Assembly (NCBI GenBank): GCA_022572465.1 | Contig: JACZVV010000014.1 | Span: 1 to 42,401 of the forward strand | DNA: 42,401 nucleotides | Origin: Chloroflexota bacterium | GTDB taxonomy: Bacteria; Chloroflexota; Dehalococcoidia; SHYB01 | Direction: 5' to 3' | Shown: positions 22,959 through 31,510 of the stretch, piece by piece | Numbering within the stretch: position 1 is the stretch's first letter | How the letters are laid out: each line of letters opens with the position of its first letter | Translations under genes and position numbers: made by a program | The notes under the pieces: model-generated | Databases searched by the model: none | Told to the model about the DNA's origin: nothing | Seen by the model: only the letters and a program-made list of their open reading frames with translations

Positions 22959-24731
22959 ATGCCCTTCTCCGACCTTCAGCATTTCATGGCCGTCCTGGAG
23001 CGGCGCGGGGAGCTGCGCCGGATTCGCGTGGAGGTCGACCCGGAGCTGGAGATTACCGAGATCGCCACGCGGGTGGTGAAAGATGAGGGCCCCGCGCTGC
23101 TGTTCGAGCGGGTGAAAGGCTCGGACTTTCCCCTGCTGATCAACGTTTTGGGGAGCCCGGGACGCATCGAGCTGGCCCTGGGCCGGCACCCGCAGGGCGT
23201 CGGCGAGGAGCTGATCGGCCTGCTCGAGCGGGCGAACCCGCCGTCGCTGAAGGCGCTTTGGCAGTCGCGAGGCACGGTCCGGAGGGTGCTGGCGGGCCGG
23301 TTGAAACCGGTCCGGCGCGGCATCAGCCAGCAGGTCGTCGAAGCTCCGGACCTCTCGACTCTGCCGGTCGTCAAGTGCTGGCCCCAGGACGCGGGTAAGT
23401 TCATCACCTTTCCACTGGTCATAACCCACCGCCCCGCCGACGGCCGCAGCAACATGGGCGTGTACCGGATGCAGCTCCATGACAATGTCTCGACGGGGAT
23501 GCATTGGCAGCTTCAAAAAGGCGGCGGATTCCACTATCAGGAGGCCGAGGCCCAGGGCCGTCCGCTGGAGGTGGCGGCCTGTTTGGGCGGCGATCCTGTG
23601 CTCTTGCTGGCGGCGGTGCTGCCGCTGCCCGAGAGCCTGGAGGAGCTGGTCTTCGCCGGCATTCTCCGGGGCAAGCCGACGCCGATGGTGCGAGCCAAGT
23701 CGCTGGACATGCGCGTACCGGCCAACGCCGAGTTCGTGCTGGAGGGAAGGGTCGAGCCGGGCGAGCGGTTGCCCGAAGGCCCCTTCGGCGATCACCTGGG
23801 CCACTACTCGGACGAGTCGCCGTTTCCGGTGTTCCGCATCCAGACGGTCACCCGGCGGAAGCATCCCGTTTACCTGGCGGCGGTGGTTGGCAAACCGCCC
23901 CAGGAGGACCGGTACCTGGGCGACGCGGCGCAGCAGTTCCTCAATCCGTTCGTCAAGCTGATCCAGCCCGAGGTCGAGGACATGTGGGCCTACTACGAGG
24001 CCGGGTTCCATAACCTGGTGGTCGTCTCCGTTCGAAGCCGGTACGCCAAGGAGCCGATGAAGACGGCTCTGGGCCTGTTCGGCAACGGCCAGCTCTCGCT
24101 GACCAAGTGCATCGTGCTGGTGGGCTCGGGCGTCGACCCCCGCGACTTCGACGCAGTGCTGGGGGAGATCCAACGCCACTACCGCTCCGAGTCCGATTTC
24201 TTGCTGCTCCCCAAGGTGCCGCTGGACACGTTGGACTTCACCAGCTTCCAGATGCACCTCGGGAGCAAGATGGCCATCGACGCCACGCCGAAGCAGGACC
24301 GTCCGCCGGACAGGCCGGACCGCCCGATGACCGCGGACCTATCGCGTCTCGCGCCGGAGGCCAAGGGGTGGCGTTTGGTCCGCGAGACGCTGCTGGCGGT
24401 GACCGTCGCCACCGAAGACGCCCGCAGTGTGTTGACGCGGCTGTGCCGGGACGACGGTCTGGCCGGCGTCAAGCTGATAGCGGCCGTCAGTCCCGACGTG
24501 GACCTCGACGACCGCACCAGCTTGCTGTGGGGCATCTTCACGCGGTTCGACCCGGCCCGGGACGTTATCTTCCGCGAGATGCGCATGGAGGGCGCCGCGC
24601 CGGTCTATCGGGGACCGTTGGGCATCGACGCGACGTTCAAGCCGGGCTACCCCGCGACGCTGGAGATGGATGCGGAGACGGTAGCCAAGGTCGACCGGCG
24701 ATGGAATGATTACTGGCAAGGAGAGGGTTGA
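22959..24731 (+). CDS. UbiD-family decarboxylase (menaquinone-type)
   Basis: A prFMN-dependent aromatic acid decarboxylase of 590 aa. It starts at ATG 22959 (MPFSDLQHFMAVLERRG); an open frame reaching back through ubiX is antisense-like noise and is rejected. Conserved elements are EIATRVVKDEGPALLFERV near 34-52, NMGVYRMQLHD with R170, and LPEGPFGDHLGHYSDE with E273, the region of the catalytic Arg-Glu-Glu network. QDRYLGDAA and the Lys-Met-containing HLGSKMAIDATPKQ are also typical. The C-terminal extension of about 130 residues beyond E. coli UbiD length resembles the MqnL/menaquinone-type decarboxylases. With UbiA and UbiX it likely carries out the late decarboxylation in quinone synthesis. 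Confidence 0.9.
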   Translation: MPFSDLQHFMAVLERRGELRRIRVEVDPELEITEIATRVVKDEGPALLFERVKGSDFPLLINVLGSPGRIELALGRHPQGVGEELIGLLERANPPSLKALWQSRGTVRRVLAGRLKPVRRGISQQVVEAPDLSTLPVVKCWPQDAGKFITFPLVITHRPADGRSNMGVYRMQLHDNVSTGMHWQLQKGGGFHYQEAEAQGRPLEVAACLGGDPVLLLAAVLPLPESLEELVFAGILRGKPTPMVRAKSLDMRVPANAEFVLEGRVEPGERLPEGPFGDHLGHYSDESPFPVFRIQTVTRRKHPVYLAAVVGKPPQEDRYLGDAAQQFLNPFVKLIQPEVEDMWAYYEAGFHNLVVVSVRSRYAKEPMKTALGLFGNGQLSLTKCIVLVGSGVDPRDFDAVLGEIQRHYRSESDFLLLPKVPLDTLDFTSFQMHLGSKMAIDATPKQDRPPDRPDRPMTADLSRLAPEAKGWRLVRETLLAVTVATEDARSVLTRLCRDDGLAGVKLIAAVSPDVDLDDRTSLLWGIFTRFDPARDVIFREMRMEGAAPVYRGPLGIDATFKPGYPATLEMDAETVAKVDRRWNDYWQGEG

Positions 24732-24734
24732 CCA

Positions 24735-25574
24735 ATGGCCAAGGAAAATCAGGTGATCCTCATCACCGGCGCAACCCGGGGGATCGGGCGGGCGACGGCC
24801 CTGCACCTGGCCGGCAAGGGCCATCGCGTGGTGGCCACGGGCCGGAACGCCGAGCTGCTGGAGTCGCTGGAGCGCGAGGCGCGGGATGCCTCGTTGCCCC
24901 TCTCCGTGGAGGCGATGGACGTCACCGACGACGGGGCGGTCCAACGGGTCGTTGCCAAGACCGTCGAAGAGTCGGTCCGCATCGACGCGCTGGTGAACAA
25001 CGCCGGCTACGGCCTGTGGGGCGCTCTGGAAGACCTGACGATGAGCGAGTTGCGAGAGCAGTTCGAGACCAACGTGTTCGCCGTCTGGCGACTGAGCCAG
25101 GCGGTCCTGCCAATCATGCGCCGCAACGGTTTCGGCACCATCGTCAACGTCGGCTCGGTCTCGGGACGGATCGGCAACCCCGCGGGTGGGGCCTACGCCG
25201 CCTCGAAGGCGGCCCTGTCCGCTATGAGCCGGGTGATGCGGATGGAAGTGGCGGCCTTCGGCGTGCGGGTGGTGCTCATCGAGCCTGGGCTGTTCCGCAC
25301 CGATTTTCAAGAGAACCAGGTGAACGCCCAGCGGGTCTCGGACCCCGAGTCTCCTTACGCGGAAGCCATCGGCAAAGCGCGGAAGAGGCGGACCGGGCCC
25401 TTCGCCGGCGCCGACCCGCACAAGGTGGCAGTTCGCATCGGGCAGGTCATCGAAGGGAAGCGGCCCAAGGCGCGCTATTCGGTGGGATTGGATGCTCTTG
25501 CCGGCACCATCGCCACGCGGCTCTTACCCGACGGGGCGCTGGACGCCGCAGTGCGGCGCGCGGTTGGGTGGTAG
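24735..25574 (+). CDS. Short-chain dehydrogenase/reductase
   Basis: A 279-aa classical SDR starting three bases after the ubiD stop. TGATRGIG is at 11-18 and GRN (36-38) follows the second strand; an Arg there suggests NADP(H). NNAG is at 88-91 and S141, Y154 and K158 (YAASK) form the active site. The long C-terminal part (FRTDFQENQV onward, with a tail after residue 225) is that of the retinol/17-beta-type SDRs. Its position at the end of the quinone operon could mean a role in that pathway or in an unrelated reduction. It converges on the 25576 gene with one base between the stops. Confidence 0.85.
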   Translation: MAKENQVILITGATRGIGRATALHLAGKGHRVVATGRNAELLESLEREARDASLPLSVEAMDVTDDGAVQRVVAKTVEESVRIDALVNNAGYGLWGALEDLTMSELREQFETNVFAVWRLSQAVLPIMRRNGFGTIVNVGSVSGRIGNPAGGAYAASKAALSAMSRVMRMEVAAFGVRVVLIEPGLFRTDFQENQVNAQRVSDPESPYAEAIGKARKRRTGPFAGADPHKVAVRIGQVIEGKRPKARYSVGLDALAGTIATRLLPDGALDAAVRRAVGW

Positions 25575-25575
25575 G

Positions 25576-26076
25576 TCAGTCGACGGATGCCGGGACGGCG
25601 CTTCGGTCGTTGGCGAGCTTCAGGAACTCGCGTCGGACCTCGCCGGTCTTGATTCGGACCACGACGTAGCCTTGTTTGTCTTCGTCGAACGACGATTCGA
25701 CGTGGAACAGCTCCGCCAGCGAGGACGTGACCGCTTCGATCGTCTCCGGCGGTAGCGAGTCCAGCGCGCGTTGGACCGCCGCCGAAGGCCGCCGGCGCAA
25801 GGCCCGGTCGATCGCTTGCAGGAGCAAGGACCGCTCCACGCCGCGCCGGTGGATCGCGCCGATGTCGTTCATATGGTTCTGGATGTAGCAGCCGCCGAAG
25901 TACATCACCCGCCAGGCGGTCCCCTCGAGCTCCTCGTCCCGCTCCCACTTGGGCGCCAGGCCATGGTCCGTCAGGTAGGCTTTGACCTGGTCGTCCTCCA
26001 GGTCCGGCCGCTCCTTGTTGAACGTGAAGAAGACCGAGAACATCAGGAAGTCTTTCGGCTCGACTCGGATGAACAT
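25576..26076 (-). CDS. Unknown protein, 166 aa, last gene of the acyl-CoA cluster
   Basis: I do not recognise this family. The N-terminus (MFIRVEPKDFLMFSVFFTFN) is short and hydrophobic but has no cleavage site or long helix typical of a signal peptide. A compact aromatic segment (GTAWRVMYFGGCYIQNHMND, residues about 53-72) contains the only Cys and a His, and could be an active or cofactor site. The C-terminal half is helical, then ends in likely strands (GYVVVRIKTGEVRREFL). It starts 31 bases after the acyl-CoA dehydrogenase stop and is probably cotranscribed with it, suggesting a role in the same substrate pathway. Confidence 0.75.
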   Translation of the reverse strand: MFIRVEPKDFLMFSVFFTFNKERPDLEDDQVKAYLTDHGLAPKWERDEELEGTAWRVMYFGGCYIQNHMNDIGAIHRRGVERSLLLQAIDRALRRRPSAAVQRALDSLPPETIEAVTSSLAELFHVESSFDEDKQGYVVVRIKTGEVRREFLKLANDRSAVPASVD

Positions 26077-26107
26077 CGGCTGTGCTCCTGCCTCTGGACT
26101 GCCCCGC

Positions 26108-27301
26108 CTAGCCGCCCAACCCCAGGCCGCGGCGCGCGATCAAGCTGCGCTGGATCTCCGACGTTCCGCCGCCGATGGTGATGCCGCGCTGCGTCAGGTA
26201 GATCTGCTGAGCCTTGCCTCGCAGCACGGCGAACTTGGAATCTTTTTTCACCTGGCCGTATTGGCCCAACGTCTCCATCACGATCTGCGCCAGCCGCTGG
26301 GCCATCTCGCCACAGTAGAGCTTGGACACCGACGACTCGTAGCTCGGCGGGTCGCCCTGGCTCTGGAGCCACGCGACGCGATAGGCCAGGAGGCGAGCGA
26401 CGCGCAGGTCGACGGCGATATCGGCGAGCTTGTGCCGCAGGGCCGGGTTGCGATCGAGCATGTTGTGGCCATCGGCGCCGTCCCGGAGCACGGTCAGGAC
26501 CTCGTCGAAGTAGAGCTGGCTGATGATTGCGTGCCGAATAAAGGAGCGCTCCAGGTTGAGCGTGGTGGTGCCGCTGTACCAGCCGCGGTTCTGCTCGCCG
26601 ATGAGGTTCGATTTTGGGACACGGACGTCGTCCAGGAACACCTGGTTGAAGGAGTAGACGTCGCAGATGTTGATGATAGGAGCGAAGGTGATCCCCGGAC
26701 TGGTCATGTCGACGATGAGGTAGCTGATGCCGCGATGCTTGGGGGCGTCGGGATCGGTCCGGCACAGCAGCGCGCCCCACTTGGCCTTGTGAGCTCCGGA
26801 GCTCCAGATCTTGACGCCATTGACGACGAAGACATCGCCGTCGTCTCGCGCGGTGGTCTGAAGACTCGCCAGATCGGAGCCTGCATTGGGCTCGCTGAAG
26901 AGCTGGCACCATCGCTCCTTGGCGCCGGCGATGCCGGGCAACCAGCTCGCCTTCTGCTCATCGGTCCCGTGCACGGCGATGGTGGGGCCGACGTTGGAGA
27001 CGCCGGCGTCGGTGATGTAGGTCCGGGGGACCTTGTGGCGAGTCATCTCTTCGGAGAAGATGACCTGCTCCAGGGGCGTCCAGCCCAGGCCGCCGTACTC
27101 TATGGGCCACCGGGCGGTGATCCACCCACGCGTCGCCATCTTTTGGGCCAGGGTTTGAGCGAAGGCGTCCTTGGCGTCATCCCCGCCATCCTCGTCGAGG
27201 TCCAGTCCGCCCTCGGACCACCCGGGGGGCAGCTCCGCCTTCAGAAAGTCCTGGACCTCTTTGCGGAAACGCTCCTGCTGTTCCGTAAACCGAAATTCCA
27301 C
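26108..27301 (-). CDS. Acyl-CoA dehydrogenase family protein (first paralogue)
   Basis: A 397-aa FAD enzyme (GTG start 27301, GAGGAGC upstream). The N-terminal helical domain (MEFRFTEQQERFRKEVQDFL) is followed by the beta domain with FSEPNAGSDLASLQTTA (acyl/FAD contact) and WSSGAHKAKWGALL. The C-terminal helices end with TIGGGTSEIQRSLIARRGLGLGG, the FAD-binding signature, here quoted in two parts (TIGGGTSEIQ, RSLIARRGLGL). The catalytic Glu cannot be assigned by motif alone. Alpha,beta-desaturation of an acyl-CoA is expected. A second dehydrogenase lies 156 bases upstream; such pairs often form heteromers in steroid and branched-chain degradation. Confidence 0.9.
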   Translation of the reverse strand: MEFRFTEQQERFRKEVQDFLKAELPPGWSEGGLDLDEDGGDDAKDAFAQTLAQKMATRGWITARWPIEYGGLGWTPLEQVIFSEEMTRHKVPRTYITDAGVSNVGPTIAVHGTDEQKASWLPGIAGAKERWCQLFSEPNAGSDLASLQTTARDDGDVFVVNGVKIWSSGAHKAKWGALLCRTDPDAPKHRGISYLIVDMTSPGITFAPIINICDVYSFNQVFLDDVRVPKSNLIGEQNRGWYSGTTTLNLERSFIRHAIISQLYFDEVLTVLRDGADGHNMLDRNPALRHKLADIAVDLRVARLLAYRVAWLQSQGDPPSYESSVSKLYCGEMAQRLAQIVMETLGQYGQVKKDSKFAVLRGKAQQIYLTQRGITIGGGTSEIQRSLIARRGLGLGG

Positions 27302-27457
27302 GTGGGACGCTCCTCGTTCCGCGGCTGCAAGACGTGCCGGCGCTCTAGCTTACCGCACGGGACGGTCTGGATGAAGGGCCGGCGGCGATCACGAGATCGT
27401 TCCACGGCCCTTGGTCAAAGTGGAAGGAGGACAATCAAAGGCCCCTGTGGAGCAGGT

Positions 27458-28633
27458 CTATCGGGGCATGTTGAGGCCGCGCTGGGCGAGGATATTGCGC
27501 TGGGTCTCGTTGGCCCCTATGGACACGGTGCTGCGCAACGTCTCCAGGTAGCCGTAAGCGAGTTGGCCCTGGCGGAAGACGTAGGGGCTGGATGGCATCA
27601 GCGTCCCCGCGAGCCCCATGATCTCCGTGCCGAACCGGCAGATGCGTTGCAGCATGTCCGTGGCCCAGACCTTGTTGACCGACGCTTCGACGCTGGGGAC
27701 CTCTCCCCGGCTCTGCATCCAGATGATGCGCTTGACCATGCGCAGGCCGGTGTCCATTTCGATGCGCAGCCGGGCCAGCTTCTGCCGCACCCGCGGGTCC
27801 CGCGAGAGGGGCCGGCCATCGCGCCAGGTGATTCGGCAGTAGTCCAGCAGCTCGTCCAGGAGGCGCTGCGCCTCGCCGTAGTACAAAAAACCGCTGCGCT
27901 CGAAGTCCAACGCGGTCATCAGGTGGTACCAGCCGTGGTCTCGCTCGCCGACCAGCGCCGACTTGGGCACGCGAACCCGGTCGAAGAAGACCTCGTTGTG
28001 CTGCCAGCCGGGGACGGTCCACATCGGCCGGACGGTCACGCCGGGGGCGTCCATGGGAACGATGAACAGGCTCACGCCTTTGTGCTTGGGCACGTCGGGA
28101 TTGGTGCGGGCCACCATCCAGCAGTACTCGACCCGGTGCGCCGCCGTGGTGAAGGATTTCTGGCCGGTGATGACGAAGTCATCGCCGTCGGCGGTCGCGC
28201 GGGTCTCCAGGTTGGCCAGGTCGCTGCCGGCGCCAGGCTCCGAGTAGCCCAGGCAGAACTCCACCTCGCCCCGAGCGATGCGGGGGAGAAAGTGGCGCCG
28301 CTGGTCTTCGCTGCCGAAGGCCATCAACGACGGACCGATGATGTAGACGCTGTGGTACACGCCGGGCGCCCGGGCCCGCGCCATCTCGTAGGAGAGGATG
28401 GCGTTGTAGGCCCCGGGCTTCCCGCGGCCGCCGTACTCCACCGGCAGCGAGTAGCCCATCAGGCCCGACTGGGTGAGGGCCTGGCGAAACTCCCGGTCCA
28501 ACGTCTCGTCGGACCACGACTGGTCGTTGTAGTCCAGGCGCTCGCGGCGGCGCTCGGGGGTCAGCTCCCGCTCGAGGAAGGCCCTGACCTCGGCCTGGTA
28601 GGCTTGCTCGTCAGCGCTGAAAGAGAAGTCCAT
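27458..28633 (-). CDS. Acyl-CoA dehydrogenase family protein (second paralogue)
   Basis: A 391-aa paralogue of the next gene (start ATG 28633, MDFSFSADEQAYQAEV). GYSEPGAGSDLANLETRA and the W/T-rich strand SFTTAAHRVEYCWM are in place. The C-terminal signature is changed to SIGANETQRNILAQRGLN, with Ala-Asn replacing the usual Gly-Gly-Thr-Ser. Such changes occur in subunits of alpha2beta2 ACADs that keep only part of the FAD or catalytic site. The pairing with the downstream dehydrogenase, together with a MaoC hydratase and an SDR, gives a near-complete beta-oxidation set. The thiolase is missing from the window. Confidence 0.9.
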   Translation of the reverse strand: MDFSFSADEQAYQAEVRAFLERELTPERRRERLDYNDQSWSDETLDREFRQALTQSGLMGYSLPVEYGGRGKPGAYNAILSYEMARARAPGVYHSVYIIGPSLMAFGSEDQRRHFLPRIARGEVEFCLGYSEPGAGSDLANLETRATADGDDFVITGQKSFTTAAHRVEYCWMVARTNPDVPKHKGVSLFIVPMDAPGVTVRPMWTVPGWQHNEVFFDRVRVPKSALVGERDHGWYHLMTALDFERSGFLYYGEAQRLLDELLDYCRITWRDGRPLSRDPRVRQKLARLRIEMDTGLRMVKRIIWMQSRGEVPSVEASVNKVWATDMLQRICRFGTEIMGLAGTLMPSSPYVFRQGQLAYGYLETLRSTVSIGANETQRNILAQRGLNMPR

Positions 28634-28757
28634 GGTCGTTATTCCGTCTCGGATTTATGGCGAGCACGGCCATTCGCATGGGGCTGTGGAATGGGAATTC
28701 TAGCCCACCGGCTTGGACGGTGCAAACCCAGCTCGGTCGCTGGGGCGGCGGAGCCGG

Positions 28758-29516
28758 TCACGGCATGTAGCTGCCGCCGTTGACGTGAATGGTCGTGCCG
28801 GTGACGTGGCTGGTGTGAGGGCCGACCAAGTAAAGGATGGCCGCCGCTTGCTCGTCGGGCCGCGCCAGGCGCAAGGGTGTCGTGATCACGCCGGAGGTGC
28901 GGGCCTCCTCTTGCAAGTTCTCCTCGCCGATGACCCTGCGCACGAGAGGCGTTTCCGTGGTGCCAGGCGCGATGGCATTGACGGTGATGCCGTGAGGCGC
29001 GGACTCGACGGCCAGGACCCGGGTGAGGGCGATCATCGCGCCCTTGGCGGCGGAATAGGGCCCGGTCCCGGCACGGCCCTTGAACGCTGCCCGCGACGCG
29101 ATGCTCACGATCCTTCCGTAGCCGGCGTCCATCATGGGGCGTAGCACCGCCTGCGAGCAGAGGAACATGCCCTTGATATGCACGTCCATCACCCAGTCCC
29201 ACTTGTCCTCGGGGAAGTCGACCACCAGCGAGCGGTGGGCGACGCCGGCGCAGTTGACCAGGATGTCGATCTTACCGAAGGTGTCGAGGGTCTGCTGGAC
29301 GAGCGCCTCGACCTGGGCCTTGTCGGTCGTATCGGTGTTAAGGGAGATTGCGCGCCGGTCCAGGGCCTCGATCTCGCTGGCGGTCTCGGCGGCCATATCG
29401 GCGTTTATGTCGGCGATGGCGATGTGGGCGCCCTCCTGAGCGAACATGAGGCCGGTGGCGCGGCCCAAGCCGCTGGCGCCTCCGGTGATGATGGCTACTT
29501 GGTCGGCAAGCTGCAT
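28758..29516 (-). CDS. Short-chain dehydrogenase/reductase (3-oxoacyl-type)
   Basis: A 252-aa SDR of FabG-like length. TGGASGLG is at 11-18 and D36 (IADIN) suggests NAD(H). The NNAG motif is NCAG (88-91). S141, Y154 and K158 (YSAAKGAM) form the active site, and the C-terminus TTIHVNGGSYMP matches the common VDGG-type end. Start ATG 29516. It lies between the acyl-CoA dehydrogenases and the MaoC-like gene on one strand, so 3-hydroxyacyl-CoA oxidation is the natural guess. Confidence 0.86.
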   Translation of the reverse strand: MQLADQVAIITGGASGLGRATGLMFAQEGAHIAIADINADMAAETASEIEALDRRAISLNTDTTDKAQVEALVQQTLDTFGKIDILVNCAGVAHRSLVVDFPEDKWDWVMDVHIKGMFLCSQAVLRPMMDAGYGRIVSIASRAAFKGRAGTGPYSAAKGAMIALTRVLAVESAPHGITVNAIAPGTTETPLVRRVIGEENLQEEARTSGVITTPLRLARPDEQAAAILYLVGPHTSHVTGTTIHVNGGSYMP

Positions 29517-29659
29517 GGCACGCTCCTAGTGTTCGGCCCGCTGACCAGCCCGGACCCGGGGCTCTCTCCATGGCAGTGGCCGCAGAAACTGGTCTCGCTC
29601 AGGTCCCTCGCTCCTTGTTCCTTGTCCCAGGCGCCTGGTTCCTCGCCCCTGACTCCCGC

Positions 29660-29848
29660 CTACCAAACGCAGCCTGGGCCGTCAACGGCGTAGTCGCTCT
29701 TCATCGGCGTGGGCTTGGCGTCGTTGGCCGGGATGGCCCCGGGCCCGCGGTGCCGCGACGGGAGCAGCACGCCGATGCGGTTGCGCATCACCTTATCGCC
29801 TTCGGGGGTGAGCTGTCCCTTCATCTCGGTGTCGTCGTCGGTGGTCAT
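29660..29848 (-). pseudogene. Deletion remnant of a MaoC-like paralogue (62 aa)
   Basis: This short frame (ATG 29848, AGGAG nearby) reads MTTDDDTEMKGQLTPEGDKV, then MRNRIG, then VLLPSRHRGPGAIP and a C-terminal SDYAVDGPG. Its first 26 codons match the N-terminus of the neighbouring MaoC-like protein (EMQGKITPDGIQRMRNRIG). The remainder matches that protein's last 35 residues (IILPSRDHGPVVLP...TDYSVVVEE). About 350 central codons, including both hot-dog domains, are missing. The simplest reading is a tandem duplicate that lost its middle in frame. It keeps a ribosome-binding site and may still be translated, but cannot be an enzyme. Confidence 0.7.
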
Positions 29849-29902
29849 CGGGGGTCTCCTGGAGTTTGTGGGCTGGTTCGGCAATCAGGCGCTCAGCCGT
29901 TT

Positions 29903-29943
29903 GCGAGTTTCGTCGTCCCGTCAGGTGGGGGCTCAGAGTGACA
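29903..29943. repeat. Short interspersed repeat related to 10566-10613
   Basis: GAGTTTCGTCGTCCC at one end and GGCTCAGAGTGACA at the other echo the element at 10566-10613, with a different centre. It lies between the remnant gene and the intact MaoC-like gene. Confidence 0.4.
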
Positions 29944-30013
29944 AAAAAGAGGTCAAGCCGTCAGCCGTGGTCTTGGGTGGCCGCGTGTTACGGAAGGAGT
30001 TCTCGATGCAACC

Positions 30014-31264
30014 TCACTCCTCCACGACCACCGAGTAGTCCGTGTTCTGCACCGAGGGCTTGAACTCGCCGGCCTCGCCTGGGAGGACGACGGGGCCATG
30101 ATCCCGTGATGGCAGGATGATGGTCGCCTCGCCGGGCGCGGTGATCTCGCCTCGCTGGTTCTCGGCCCACAGCTCCAGGTCCACCATGTGGCGCTTGCCC
30201 TCAGCGTATTTGCGCACGATCTTGCCGTGGACCCAGGAGGTGTCGCCCATGAAGTTGAACCGTCGGATCTGGTCGGACTGCTTCAGCAGCCAGCCGTCGT
30301 CGCCCATCCAGTTGGTGAGGAAGTTGGTGATCCAGTGGGTCCGCATGCTCCCGTAGTCGTAGGCCCGGGGGTTGCCGACCCGCTGGGCGCGGGCGTTGTC
30401 CCAATGGACTCGCTGGGCGACGTCCCAAGCGTTGTACTCGTTCCTGGTGTAGAACGCCGGGACCTTCTGGCGGTTCTCGTAGCCCATCTTGAGCGCGGCC
30501 ACGCCGAACATGGCGCCGAAGCCGCGGCCCGAGTGCCACAGGAGGATGTCGGTGACGCACAGGGGGCCGCGGACCATGGTGGGCAACGTCTCGCCCTCCT
30601 TGACGTCCTCCCAATAGCGGGGCTCGGCTCCGCGGACGATCTCGGAGGCGTAGGCCTCATCGATGCGCGCCAGCTCGTCTTCGTCGTACCGCGGCTGCTC
30701 GATCTCGGCGTACTTGCCGGTCTTCTCCGAGGCCTCGCGCTCGACGTGGAAGAAGTAGTTGCGCATGATGGCCACCACTTCGTTGCGGCTGTTGGTGAAC
30801 TCGTGCTTGTGGTGGACGACCACCGCCTTGCCGCCGCCGAACTCGCTGCGCTTCTCCTCGACCTTGGCGATGTAGTAGCGCTTGAAGACCCTGTCCCCCG
30901 GGTAGACCGGCCGGACCCAGGTCCAGGACGAGCCGGAGAGGTAGTTGGGCACGCCGCGCAGGGCGCCGGCCCCTTTGGCCCGGACCTCCGGCGGGATGGG
31001 CGACGCCACCGAGATGCCCATGGTGCCGACGTAGCCCGGCGCGCCGATGACGCCGCCCCATCGGGCCTTGGCCCCGTACTCGGCGTCGCACCACAGGGGG
31101 TTGTCGTCGCCGTAGGAGAAGGCGTGGTGCCGGATCGAGTCTTCCGACGCCTCGGTGTTGAAGGGTTTGGGCTGGGGGATCAGGTTGCCGATGCGGTTGC
31201 GCATCCGCTGGATGCCATCGGGCGTGATCTTGCCTTGCATCTCGTCGGACTGTCGTTCGGCCAT
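30014..31264 (-). CDS. MaoC-like acyl dehydratase, double hot-dog
   Basis: A 416-aa protein (start ATG 31264) with two hot-dog halves. The N-terminal half (about 15-200) resembles the FAS1-type dehydratase domain, with WGGVIGAPGYVGTMGI and GSSWTWVRPVYPGDRV. The second half (from about 215) carries MVRGPLCVTDILLWHSGRGF and a helix with HWDNARAQRVG. Such proteins hydrate enoyl-CoA substrates. The conserved D/H pair of MaoC is not clearly placed in the usual D-x(4)-H form, so the catalytic residues need a structural check. It heads the minus-strand cluster of SDR and acyl-CoA dehydrogenases; a TATAAT lies just upstream. Confidence 0.83.
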   Translation of the reverse strand: MAERQSDEMQGKITPDGIQRMRNRIGNLIPQPKPFNTEASEDSIRHHAFSYGDDNPLWCDAEYGAKARWGGVIGAPGYVGTMGISVASPIPPEVRAKGAGALRGVPNYLSGSSWTWVRPVYPGDRVFKRYYIAKVEEKRSEFGGGKAVVVHHKHEFTNSRNEVVAIMRNYFFHVEREASEKTGKYAEIEQPRYDEDELARIDEAYASEIVRGAEPRYWEDVKEGETLPTMVRGPLCVTDILLWHSGRGFGAMFGVAALKMGYENRQKVPAFYTRNEYNAWDVAQRVHWDNARAQRVGNPRAYDYGSMRTHWITNFLTNWMGDDGWLLKQSDQIRRFNFMGDTSWVHGKIVRKYAEGKRHMVDLELWAENQRGEITAPGEATIILPSRDHGPVVLPGEAGEFKPSVQNTDYSVVVEE

Positions 31265-31295
31265 GGGTTGCCTCGGTTCCTACGGGTTCGGCGTC

Positions 31296-31301
31296 ATTAT
31301 A
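31296..31301 (-). promoter_or_regulatory. -10 box of the MaoC/ACAD cluster
   Basis: A perfect TATAAT on the minus strand about 32 bases before ATG 31264. No clear -35 box. Confidence 0.5.
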
Positions 31302-31376
31302 GGCGAACCCACGGGCGCAGGGAACGAGGAGCGGCGCCCGGCGGCTGGCGGGGTCAGGGGCCGCCGTGGAAGCCCT

Positions 31377-31385
31377 TGCTATAAT
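31377..31385 (+). promoter_or_regulatory. Extended -10 promoter of the 31511 gene
   Basis: TGCTATAAT is identical to the element at 425-433, with a leader of about 120 bases before ATG 31511. Confidence 0.55.
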
Positions 31386-31510
31386 CGCCTCGGGGATAGA
31401 CCACTGGATAGCATCATGGCGCGCTGCGCTGCTGTCCTTGACTCACCTTGGCAGCGGCCAGGAGCATTCCCGCTTGCTCGGTGCATACTCACTTATCAGG
31501 AGGCAAGGCT

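Noticed and set aside
25982-28783. A 933-codon plus-strand open frame
   Set aside because: Antisense to two clear acyl-CoA dehydrogenase genes; no ribosome-binding site or recognisable domain.
29565-29660. Purine/pyrimidine-rich stretch resembling 11400-11450 (TCCTTGTTCCTTGTCCC)
   Set aside because: Noted as low-complexity sequence; too degenerate to define as a repeat family from two occurrences.
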